Shown: positions 25,881-33,616 of the stretch, piece after piece
Layout: every line of letters begins with the position of its first letter
How positions within the stretch are numbered: position 1 is the stretch's first letter
NCBI RefSeq assembly: GCF_011516935.1
Contig: NZ_WOTF01000021.1
Location: 1 to 33,616 of the forward strand
Reading direction: 5' to 3'
DNA: 33,616 nucleotides
DNA from: Acetobacter farinalis
GTDB taxonomy: Bacteria > Pseudomonadota > Alphaproteobacteria > Acetobacterales > Acetobacteraceae
Notes under the pieces: model-generated
Seen by the model: only the letters and a program-made list of their open reading frames with translations
Databases searched by the model: none
Told to the model about the DNA's origin: nothing
Position numbers and translations under genes: made by a program

Positions 25881-26277
25881 GCTGTGCGCTCTTTCAGCGT
25901 GATCAGCAGAAACTCGGCTTCTGCGATAAAGTCCGGAATGTTGGCCACAACCTGTCTGGCTGTGGCCTCGTTGTAAGTATGGCTGGTCAGGTTACGCATT
26001 TTGCGAAACACGCTCCATTGCGGCCATGCGCTTTTGAGCAGTCCGGCTTCGTTGGCGGAGCGGATCATGTCCGGAAAGCCCATGCGATCATAGTCCTCGG
26101 GAGAGGCAGAATTGGCTTCCAGAAAGCGTTTCAGGGTTTTGTGGCTGAGTTCATAGGTAAACTCGAAACGCTGGATCAGGCCGTCCCGCAACTGCTCATC
26201 GTCTGGCTGGGCAAGGTGACGTGTCCAGCCTTCTTTCAGGCGGTCGAGTGCGCGTTCCAGTGGAGTGAGATAGAGCA

Positions 26278-26278
<1 letters not shown>
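25877..26278 (-). CDS. HEPN/HI0074-type partner of the nucleotidyltransferase
   Basis: A 133-residue helical protein of the nucleotidyltransferase substrate-binding (HI0074) group, related to HepT. The HEPN motif Rx4H is present as R95-NLTS-H100, with Y102 close by (RNLTSHTY), matching the ribonuclease and AMPylation-site pattern of HEPN toxins. The start overlaps the hsdM stop by one base (TAATG), and its stop overlaps the MNT start by four. With MNT it probably forms a toxin-antitoxin pair, though non-toxic complexes of this family are also known. Confidence 0.9.
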
Positions 26279-27891
<1,613 letters not shown>

Positions 27892-28160
27892 GGAAAGAAG
27901 CCTTACATTACAAACAAAACAGACTTCGCAGTTTGGCCTATTCCATTCGCCTGGTCGAGTGTTTCAGGCGGAAAGAGAAATCACCATACGGTATTGCAGC
28001 ATTCAGACTGAAAACCCCGCCACCATGACATACTGACTTAATGCTTGACGTGCGGGCACTACCCGCATGTTCGCTATGCAAGTGCAGCGCTTGTTTCTCC
28101 CAGAAAATCCGCCATTATCGCTACCAGCATACACACAACGAAGTATGTTGGTTGATTGCG
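27892..28160. other. Right-end intergenic region of element 1
   Basis: About 270 bases without a convincing gene. It must hold the promoter of the hsdM operon (reading left) and the integrase-binding sequences of the right end. The one clear structure is a degenerate copy of the att sequence at 28049-28074. Small frames here have no ribosome binding site or recognisable product. Confidence 0.5.
28049..28074 (+). repeat. Degenerate third copy of the tRNA-Leu 3' end
   Basis: CGTGCGGG, five unrelated loop bases, CCCGCA, one inserted T and GTTCGC follow the order of tRNA-Leu 14362-14388 (CGTGCGGG, seven-base loop, CCCGCA, GTTCGC). It lies 87 bases before the exact att copy at 28161. It could be an old att site or an integrase-binding mimic. 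Confidence 0.5.
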
Positions 28161-28190
28161 GTGCGGGTTCGAGTCCCGCAGTTCGCACCA
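28161..28190 (+). repeat. Attachment site copy 2, junction of the two elements
   Basis: An exact 30-bp copy of tRNA-Leu 14363-14392. The rest of the tRNA gene is absent here. It is the right end of element 1 and, because a second integrase gene follows 86 bases later, probably the left end of element 2. Confidence 0.9.
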
Positions 28191-28242
28191 CTAACCTATT
28201 GAAATATAACAGTAAAATGAGAATTTGGCGGGTCTGCGGGAT

Positions 28243-28271
28243 TTTCCCGTTTGTCTTCCCAGAACGGGAAA
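28243..28271. promoter_or_regulatory. Inverted repeat just upstream of integrase 2
   Basis: TTTCCCGTT (28243-28251) and AACGGGAAA (28263-28271) are exact inverse complements around 11 bases, ending five bases before the integrase ATG. It overlaps the place where a ribosome binding site should be, so it may hold back translation or bind a repressor. Confidence 0.4.
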
Positions 28272-28276
28272 CGCAG

Positions 28277-29896
28277 ATGCTCCGACTCATTGGGTCTCAT
28301 TACCACTTTCGGCGCGCAGTCCCGCAGGCCGTGCAAGCCTGCCTCGGCAGAACCGAAATCTCCCTTTCCCTGCAAACTCAGAGTAAGCTCATTGCCCGTG
28401 AACGGGCAGCGGCCCTCTATGCGTCCACGGGCGCACTGTTTGAAAGAGCAAGGATGATGGACGAAAAGCCTGACACTGATCTGATGAAAGAGCTGCTGAC
28501 TATTCAGGCTCAGACAATCAGGGATCAGGAAGAAACACTTGCCCTTGCCGAAACGTGCCACGCCCTTGACCGCAAAATCCGCGACGCCACCCATAACATG
28601 GCACTGCTAGAAAGAATTGGAAGCGAAAACGCCTTCCTCGATGAAAGCTCAAAAAAGATACGCGAGATCGGCCAGCGCTTTGACAGTCTGCGTCAGCAGC
28701 TCACCACTGGCATTGCCCTGAGCAAACAGGAAAAGAAAATGCTCAAGGCGGAAGCTGACCGTCTGTCTGGCATGATCGTTGGTATCCAGAGCCGTCAGCC
28801 TGTGCATCTTGCCCAGCCTACTCCTCAGATACCAACCCCATTCGTGCAGGAAGAGCGCAAGCCCGCCCCAAAAGCCTCCTCGCCTCTTCTCTCGACCATG
28901 GCTGAACGCTTCATTTATTCCGACAGGACAAAGAGTGCTGACACCATAAAGGGCACTCAGAAGACTATTGACCTGTTTGTTGAAGCTTTTGGCGACATGC
29001 CTGTGCGACAGATTACGGGCAACATGGCGGGGGAGTTTTTTGACCTGCTCTCATCCCTGCCCGCGACACATGGAAAAGGGAAAACCACCCTTCCCTTGCG
29101 CGTTGTTATTGCACAGGCTCAGGAACGAGGCCTGGAAACAGTTGGTGGGAAAACCGTTAAAAACCATTTCTCTCGGCTGTCTGCATTATGGGGACATCTG
29201 GTCAAACGCGATTTTGTCGACAAGAATCCATGGTCCGGCTGGGACTTCAATGTCACCAAGAAGATTGTCCGCAGAGGATGGACAGATGGTGAGCTTGCCT
29301 TGCTTGCCAACACTCATTGGTCAGGGACTTCGGTTTCCCATCGAACATGGGCTGGCATCATCACGATCGGTATGTTTAGCGGCATGCGGTTAGGTGAAAT
29401 CTGCAATTTACGAAGACAGGATATTGAGTTGATCGACGGTGTTCCTTGCTTCCATGTACGCCCACATCCTGAAGATGATTGGTCACCAAAAACAGCAGCA
29501 GGAACGCGCATCATTCCCGTTCATTCAAGTCTGCTCCAAATGAAAGACTTGAACCTGCTTGAGGATAATGGTGAGAAATACCTCTTTCCTGATCTGACCA
29601 TTTCTACTTCTGGCGAGAGAGGCGATAATTTTGCCCGCTCGTTTTCAAAGCACAAAAAACGACTTGGTCTTCCCGATGCTGTGACGTTCCATTCTTTCCG
29701 TCATACGGTCAGCACGAAACTCAGAAACCAAGAGGCGCACATTAGAGAATTATGGATTGATACTGTGCTCGGGCATGAAGCCAGTCATAAATCTCAAGGC
29801 ACCATGAACTATACGAGCGGAATTGAGGTCGCTAATCTTCAACAAGTGATCGAAGCCCTTCACTATCCTGAAGAATGCATTCAATCTGTTTGGTGA
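28277..29896 (+). CDS. Tyrosine recombinase integrase of element 2
   Basis: A 539-residue integrase homologous along its length to that of element 1. I start it at ATG 28277 (MLRLIGSHYHFRRAVPQAVQ), which aligns with the first integrase; the open frame continues 70 codons upstream through the att site and is not coding there. Catalytic residues are R371 (GMRLGEIC), H472 and R475 (FHSFRH) and Y512 (TMNYTSG). The catalytic halves and the segment TKSADTIKGT are very similar between the two integrases. The region about 70-220 is much more different. Both probably recognise the same 30-bp tRNA site. Confidence 0.94.
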   Translation: MLRLIGSHYHFRRAVPQAVQACLGRTEISLSLQTQSKLIARERAAALYASTGALFERARMMDEKPDTDLMKELLTIQAQTIRDQEETLALAETCHALDRKIRDATHNMALLERIGSENAFLDESSKKIREIGQRFDSLRQQLTTGIALSKQEKKMLKAEADRLSGMIVGIQSRQPVHLAQPTPQIPTPFVQEERKPAPKASSPLLSTMAERFIYSDRTKSADTIKGTQKTIDLFVEAFGDMPVRQITGNMAGEFFDLLSSLPATHGKGKTTLPLRVVIAQAQERGLETVGGKTVKNHFSRLSALWGHLVKRDFVDKNPWSGWDFNVTKKIVRRGWTDGELALLANTHWSGTSVSHRTWAGIITIGMFSGMRLGEICNLRRQDIELIDGVPCFHVRPHPEDDWSPKTAAGTRIIPVHSSLLQMKDLNLLEDNGEKYLFPDLTISTSGERGDNFARSFSKHKKRLGLPDAVTFHSFRHTVSTKLRNQEAHIRELWIDTVLGHEASHKSQGTMNYTSGIEVANLQQVIEALHYPEECIQSVW

Positions 29897-29937
29897 GGCA
29901 GGATCAATATCCAAACAATCATCTCCATCATTAAAAA

Positions 29938-29965
29938 GCAGATCACCGTACCCTCGGTGATCTGC
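29938..29965 (-). terminator. Strong hairpin with T-run in minus orientation
   Basis: GCAGATCACCG (29938-29948) and CGGTGATCTGC (29955-29965) form a perfect 11-bp stem with a 6-nt loop. On the minus strand it is followed by TTTTT, as in an intrinsic terminator. No minus-strand gene lies to the right, so its natural transcript is missing or it only blocks antisense transcription. Confidence 0.6.
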
Positions 29966-30070
29966 CCATGCGCCACGCAATGTGAACACATTCCATGATA
30001 TAGCATATTGCATACTATGATGTTTATGCTATTTTCCTCGTGATACGGTAATAGATAAGGCGAGAAAAGG

Positions 30071-30592
30071 GTGCTCTCCACCGGCCCGACCACCCCATCT
30101 GAACGCATGTGGCAAGAAGACACACGGCAGGCCAATCACGCCTTCACCCTTGGCCATCTGAAGAAAGCCGAACAAGGCTATGAGGCGTCCCTCACCACAG
30201 CAACAACATTTTTTGATACATTCAAAGTATCAGGGCAGCATCTTTCTTCACCTGTGATCTTGACCATTTCCTATCTTAATTTTGCAGATTTTTTCAAAAA
30301 ACAGGGTGACTTGAAAAAGTCCCTCTCCTTTCTGAAAAGCGCCTGCACAGCACTTATTCAGGCATCGTCTCTGCCGACATTACCTTTGGAAGCCCGTCTG
30401 GCCTGCGTCGAACAACTTCCATCCATCGTCAGCCTTCTGACCGACTATCCAGATGCTCTCTTTGACCATCATCACGACAGGGATGATCTCATTACGCACG
30501 CCAGAGCCACTGCGCTCAGAGTGTATCAGATTGCAGGTTACATGCCCCCCACAAGCCCGACATCAGAACCTGTAAAGACCTACAACGCATAA
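30071..30592 (+). CDS. Small TPR-like helical protein, unknown
   Basis: A 173-residue soluble protein. Residues about 17-50 (RQANHAFTLGHLKKAEQGYEASL) and 80-105 (LNFADFFKKQGDLKKSLSFLKSA) look like two tetratricopeptide helical pairs. A histidine/aspartate run (FDHHHDRDD) lies near 143-151. GTG 30071 is preceded by AAGG ten bases upstream; ATG 30107 would remove 12 residues. It ends 30 bases before the superoxide dismutase gene and is probably co-transcribed with it. It may be an assembly or binding partner, but no function is established. Confidence 0.75.
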   Translation: MLSTGPTTPSERMWQEDTRQANHAFTLGHLKKAEQGYEASLTTATTFFDTFKVSGQHLSSPVILTISYLNFADFFKKQGDLKKSLSFLKSACTALIQASSLPTLPLEARLACVEQLPSIVSLLTDYPDALFDHHHDRDDLITHARATALRVYQIAGYMPPTSPTSEPVKTYNA

Positions 30593-30622
30593 GATGCGGG
30601 CCAACAGAAAGAGCAAACCATT

Positions 30623-31225
30623 ATGTTTCAGTTACCAGAGCTCCCTTATGCCATGGATGCTCTTGCCCCTTATATGTCAGCAGAAACACTCGAATATCAT
30701 CATGGGAAACATCATAAGGCCTATGTCGACAAACTGAATGAACTGACGACCAGCGAGGAATTCAAAGGGTTATCTCTTGAAGACATTATTCGTCGTTCTT
30801 CAAAGGACCAGACACAAAAAGTGTTGTTCAACCAGGCTGGCCAGCACTGGAACCATTCGTTTTTCTGGAAAAGCATGAAAGCCAAGGGAGGAGGTTTCAT
30901 TCCCGGCTCTCTTGAAAAACAACTGATTGCAGACTTTGGTTCTCTGGACCAATTTAAAAGCGACTTCAAAACAGCCTGTGTTTCCCAATTTGGGAGTGGC
31001 TGGGGATGGCTGGTTCATGATGGCGAAAAATTGGCCATAACTAAAACGGCAAATGCAGACACTCCCCTTGTCCATGGACATACCGCTCTTCTAACCTGTG
31101 ATGTCTGGGAGCACGCTTACTACATCGACTATCGTAATATGCGCCCCAAATATGTGGATGCCTTTCTGGCTGATCTGGTTGATTGGGAACGCGTTGCCGA
31201 TCTCTACGAACAAGCAGCGTCCTAA
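30623..31225 (+). CDS. Superoxide dismutase, iron-type
   Basis: A 200-residue Fe/Mn-family superoxide dismutase, which disproportionates superoxide to oxygen and hydrogen peroxide. Metal ligands are H26 (EYHHGKHH), H78 (GQHWNHSFFW), D160 and H164 (DVWEHAYYIDYRN). Gln74 in AGQHWNH is the position and residue typical of iron enzymes; manganese enzymes have glycine there and supply Gln from elsewhere. There is no signal peptide, so it acts in the cytoplasm. It follows the TPR-like gene in element 2 and ends in a strong terminator. Metal use cannot be proved from sequence, and cambialistic enzymes exist. Confidence 0.95.
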   Translation: MFQLPELPYAMDALAPYMSAETLEYHHGKHHKAYVDKLNELTTSEEFKGLSLEDIIRRSSKDQTQKVLFNQAGQHWNHSFFWKSMKAKGGGFIPGSLEKQLIADFGSLDQFKSDFKTACVSQFGSGWGWLVHDGEKLAITKTANADTPLVHGHTALLTCDVWEHAYYIDYRNMRPKYVDAFLADLVDWERVADLYEQAAS

Positions 31226-31252
31226 AAAAGTCATACCCTAAATACATTTCCT

Positions 31253-31287
31253 TCTGGCTCTGTCTTTCCTACGAAGACAGAGCCAGA
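31253..31287 (+). terminator. Terminator after superoxide dismutase
   Basis: TCTGGCTCTGTCTT (31253-31266) and AAGACAGAGCCAGA (31274-31287) form a perfect 14-bp stem with a 7-nt loop, followed by CCTTT. It lies 28 bases after the sod stop. Confidence 0.8.
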
Positions 31288-31418
31288 CCTTTAAGAACCA
31301 TAAGGTTTACAAACAACACTTTTGATCTATTCCAATAGATCATCGTCATTTAAAAAACACCCAAAACAAAAACAGGAAATCGGGTATCTCAATAGGTTAT
31401 CTTTAAGAGGAGCCAGCA

Positions 31419-31480
31419 GTGCTGAATGGCTACCCATTCAGCACCTGGCAAGGGGGAATACTTCCCCCGTTGACCCCCTT
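31419..31480 (+). other. Candidate origin of transfer (oriT) of element 2
   Basis: A perfect 11-bp inverted repeat GTGCTGAATGG/CCATTCAGCAC (31419-31429 and 31434-31444, loop CTAC) is followed by a 7-bp stem GGGGGAA/TTCCCCC (31452-31458 and 31462-31468) and the box GTTGACCCCCTT (31469-31480). The box matches element 1's GTGGACCCCCTT at 11 of 12 bases. Order and spacing to mobC match element 1, although the first repeats differ in sequence. Confidence 0.65.
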
Positions 31481-31496
31481 TAAGGAGAACCTTGTT

Positions 31497-31883
31497 ATGC
31501 CTGCATCTCGAACTTCTCGTCTCTCTGTCAGAGCCAGCCCTGCTGAACTCACACTTTGGAGCCATATCGCGCGCAGCCATGGTCATGTGACCACGTCTGA
31601 CTGGATACGCTCTCTGCTGACTTCCGCTGAGTTCTCGGGGGATGATGGTCCATCCATTTCGGACGAACTCCGCAGACTACGCACCCAGCTTTCACGCGTT
31701 GGCAACAATCTCAATCAGCTTGCTCACTCTGCAAATTGTGGCGATGCCGTCCATTGCCGTTCTGTGCTGGGCGACATCGAAACCCTGATCCATCGGCTCG
31801 ACCGCATTCTGTCACGATCTCGCAAAAAGCCTTCCAGAAGAATAGCCCGTCGCACGTGCGACACGACTGTAACCCTGCATTGA
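31497..31883 (+). CDS. MobC-like mobilization accessory protein, element 2
   Basis: A 128-residue protein. The N-terminus (SRTSRLSVRASPAELTLWSHIARSHGHVTTSDWIRSLL) looks like a ribbon-helix-helix DNA-binding domain. The MobC signature LRTQLSRVGNNLNQLAHSAN near residue 66 matches element 1's LARQLSGIGNNLNQIAHTLN. ATG 31497 has AAGGAG ten bases upstream; an open frame extends 26 codons further back through the oriT structure and is rejected. It ends 19 bases before the relaxase gene. Confidence 0.87.
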   Translation: MPASRTSRLSVRASPAELTLWSHIARSHGHVTTSDWIRSLLTSAEFSGDDGPSISDELRRLRTQLSRVGNNLNQLAHSANCGDAVHCRSVLGDIETLIHRLDRILSRSRKKPSRRIARRTCDTTVTLH

Positions 31884-31902
31884 TTGCCTGTGACCATGCG
31901 TC

Positions 31903-33552
31903 ATGATCGTCAAAGAAAGCAGAATTAAAACACGCAGTGGTGCGGGGGCTTTGAGTCATCATGTCCTGCATGGCGCGAAAAATGAAGCCATTCGCGTACT
32001 GGCTGGATCAGACTGGCTGATGCGCGACCATATGCAGGAGGCAAAACGTGAGGGTCTGAGCTATGGTTTACGCCATATTGCTTTTAACCCAGCACAAGCT
32101 ATGAGTGATACCCAGCTTGCTGAGTTCGCTGGTCGCCTCTGTCAGGAACTCAAAGCTGATCCCAGTCATATGACCCTCATCATCCACCAGAAAGACGGAT
32201 TGACGCATGGGCATCTGATCCTGCCGGAATGGCAAGGAGATCATGTGCTCAGCAGCCGGTTTAGCTGGATGCGCCTTGAGAAAGTCGCCCGACTGGAAGA
32301 AATACGACTGGGCCATGCTCTGGTACCCGGCAGACATGATAAGGCCATTGCAAAAGCCCTCCACAAGCAGGAATACCATCATGAAGCCGAACAGGTTGAA
32401 TCGCTTATCCCCCCTTCCGATGATCTCAAACCCCGCGCAGCCTATACAGCACAGGCGAGACGGATCGCGGAACGGCAGGGTGTTGATCTGGCTACCCGGA
32501 AAACACTGGTGGCGAACCTCTGGTCTCACTCTGATGGGCTGAAATCCTTCCGCGCAGCACTGAAAGAGCATGGCCTGACAATGCGCGAGGGAGACAGGAA
32601 AGACACCAGACCGGGAGCACACATCATTGAAGACGAGAACGGCACGCTCATTGGAAGTTTCACCCGTCTGACCAAAGTCAGAATGGCAGAGTTCCGCAAA
32701 CTGCTTGCAGAAGAAAATACTCCCAGACAGAAGCCAGCCCTCATCCGACGCCCCAAGAGAAGCAAGCTCCAGCAAGACCTCTATCGCAAACGGGTTGCGG
32801 ATGTGGACCGACCTGTTCGTTCCCCTCAGGCTGCCCCTCACATTGGCCCGATTATCAGAACTGTGGAAGAAGCCCGCCTGCGACGTCTGCTTTTAAACGC
32901 CCTGCATGACAGACAGGCCATCCTTGACCAGCAGGCTCCTGCCATGAAGCGTCCTCTGCCAGACAAAGAGGTTATTTTGGCACAATGGCGGAAGAACGTT
33001 CAGCCTTACGAAAAACAACTGAGAAACGCCTATGATCGCTATTGCGCAGCAAAGACGGCGTCCGAGAAAGCCGAGAAAAGCGTCTGGCAGCGACTGAGTG
33101 GAAAGCACAGACGCCTGAAAAAGCAGTTTGACCAGACCGCATTGGATTTTCTGGAAGTGCTCCGGTTTGCCGTTCAGGGACTGCTCTTCATTGTTGGCCT
33201 GAGATCACGTCCGCCTGATCCGGTACGCCCTGTTCTGACTGAACGGAACAGACCCAGGCTGGAGCGCATCAAGACACACTATGATGCGGAATTCGCCGCT
33301 CTGGCCAACCCGAAAAAACGCGAGGAATGGCTGAGCAAGCAGTTTGATACACAAAGCCGGGCACGTCAGAGGCTGATTTACGACTGGAATGAAAAACACC
33401 GCCCTGCCAAGGAACAGGCCCGTCGCGACATGTCCCTGTTTCGGTCTCTGCTTGATAGCAAGCCGTTTTCTGCTGAGCGGGCGAATCTCACAAAACTAGC
33501 ATCACAGATGGAGGGTTCGAAAAACCCCCTGGTTTTGAGAGCTGCTCTGTGA
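31903..33552 (+). CDS. Mobilization relaxase of element 2 (MobA-like)
   Basis: A 549-residue relaxase homologous in its first 160 residues to that of element 1. Shared features are H20 with N27-E28 (HHVLHGAKNE), YGLRHIAFNP at 54-63, the metal histidines H95, H102 and H104 (HQKDGLTHGHLI), and VLSSRFSWMRLEKVARL. Y54 is the only tyrosine in the first 100 residues. The C-terminal 350 residues are charged and helical, with a hydrophobic segment near 425 (AVQGLLFIVGL), and diverge from element 1. It should nick the adjacent oriT. Confidence 0.85.
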   Translation: MIVKESRIKTRSGAGALSHHVLHGAKNEAIRVLAGSDWLMRDHMQEAKREGLSYGLRHIAFNPAQAMSDTQLAEFAGRLCQELKADPSHMTLIIHQKDGLTHGHLILPEWQGDHVLSSRFSWMRLEKVARLEEIRLGHALVPGRHDKAIAKALHKQEYHHEAEQVESLIPPSDDLKPRAAYTAQARRIAERQGVDLATRKTLVANLWSHSDGLKSFRAALKEHGLTMREGDRKDTRPGAHIIEDENGTLIGSFTRLTKVRMAEFRKLLAEENTPRQKPALIRRPKRSKLQQDLYRKRVADVDRPVRSPQAAPHIGPIIRTVEEARLRRLLLNALHDRQAILDQQAPAMKRPLPDKEVILAQWRKNVQPYEKQLRNAYDRYCAAKTASEKAEKSVWQRLSGKHRRLKKQFDQTALDFLEVLRFAVQGLLFIVGLRSRPPDPVRPVLTERNRPRLERIKTHYDAEFAALANPKKREEWLSKQFDTQSRARQRLIYDWNEKHRPAKEQARRDMSLFRSLLDSKPFSAERANLTKLASQMEGSKNPLVLRAAL

Positions 33553-33587
33553 TTCCATTTCCCTTGAGTTGATTGGGGGCATGGATC

Positions 33588-33616
33588 ATGAAGCAGACTG
33601 GTTTCTTTGATGTTGA
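33588..33616 (+). CDS. Transposase N-terminus (IS5-like), cut by window edge
   Basis: ATG 33588 with a GGGGG run six bases before the preceding ATG-like codon starts MKQTGFFDV, then runs off the window. This opening is characteristic of a group of IS5-superfamily transposases in acetic acid and related bacteria. Only nine residues are visible, so the call is tentative. If right, the left end of the insertion sequence lies between 33553 and 33587. Confidence 0.5.

Larger units (their letters stand above)
31226..31496. other. Intergenic region with terminator and oriT-like structure
   Basis: About 270 bases with no gene. It holds the sod terminator at 31253-31287 and the candidate oriT at 31419-31480, then an AAGGAG ribosome binding site (31482-31487) for mobC. 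Confidence 0.6.
28161..33616. mobile_element. Integrative mobilizable element 2, left part
   Basis: It begins at the second att copy and continues past the window. Visible content is an integrase, TPR-like protein, superoxide dismutase, candidate oriT, MobC and relaxase, all on the plus strand. The right att copy is not in view, so the extent is unknown. An insertion sequence may interrupt it from about 33588. Confidence 0.7.

Noticed and set aside
28067..28276. N-terminal 70-codon extension of integrase 2
   Set aside because: Would read through the att site; alignment with integrase 1 supports the start at 28277.
28003..28290. 95-residue minus-strand frame through the second att copy
   Set aside because: Contains VRTAGLEPAPQS, again the antisense of a tRNA 3' end.

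Overview
The window looks like a chromosomal segment of an acetic acid bacterium (Acetobacteraceae, probably Acetobacter or a close relative). This is inferred from the GC-rich coding sequence, the phosphoketolase, a Tat-exported flavin amine oxidase with cytochrome c, a DUF1656/HlyD/NodT export operon and IS5-like transposase ends. The genus was not tested by any search.

Layout. Positions 1-98 are the tail of a transposase. Positions 457-14147 are chromosomal. They carry xfp phosphoketolase (457-2853); a three-gene periplasmic operon of flavin amine oxidase, cytochrome c and exported RidA (3048-5597); a minus-strand efflux operon of MarR regulator, DUF1656 protein, HlyD adaptor, NodT outer-membrane channel and a small membrane protein (9142 down to 5656); a YqjE-like/DUF883 pair (10043 down to 9277); an unusual ABC-transporter-like operon whose ATPase has lost all its catalytic motifs (10115-12847); a UPF0260 cysteine-cluster protein; and a YgjP-like metalloprotease.

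From tRNA-Leu(UAA) at 14307-14392 onward the DNA is accessory. The last 30 bp of the tRNA gene (14363-14392) recur exactly at 28161-28190. Each copy is followed within 90 bp by a tyrosine recombinase gene of the same family. I read this as two integrative mobilizable elements in tandem at one tRNA gene. Element 1 (14363-28190) carries an integrase, DUF1275 protein and Na+/H+ antiporter, a relaxase with MobC and a candidate oriT, a VapBC-type toxin-antitoxin pair, and a type I restriction operon (hsdM-HEPN-MNT-hsdS-hsdR) with a nucleotidyltransferase/HEPN pair embedded in it. Element 2 (28161 to beyond 33616) carries its own integrase, a TPR-like protein, an Fe-type superoxide dismutase, a candidate oriT, MobC and relaxase, and runs out of the window at the start of another transposase gene. 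No type IV secretion genes are seen, so both elements would need a helper for transfer.

The strongest points for a second look are: the tandem elements with a third, degenerate att-like copy at 28049-28074; the matching oriT architecture in both; relaxases with a conserved histidine but no N-terminal tyrosine in the usual nucleophile region; the ABC pseudo-ATPase operon; and the exported RidA next to an imine-producing oxidase.
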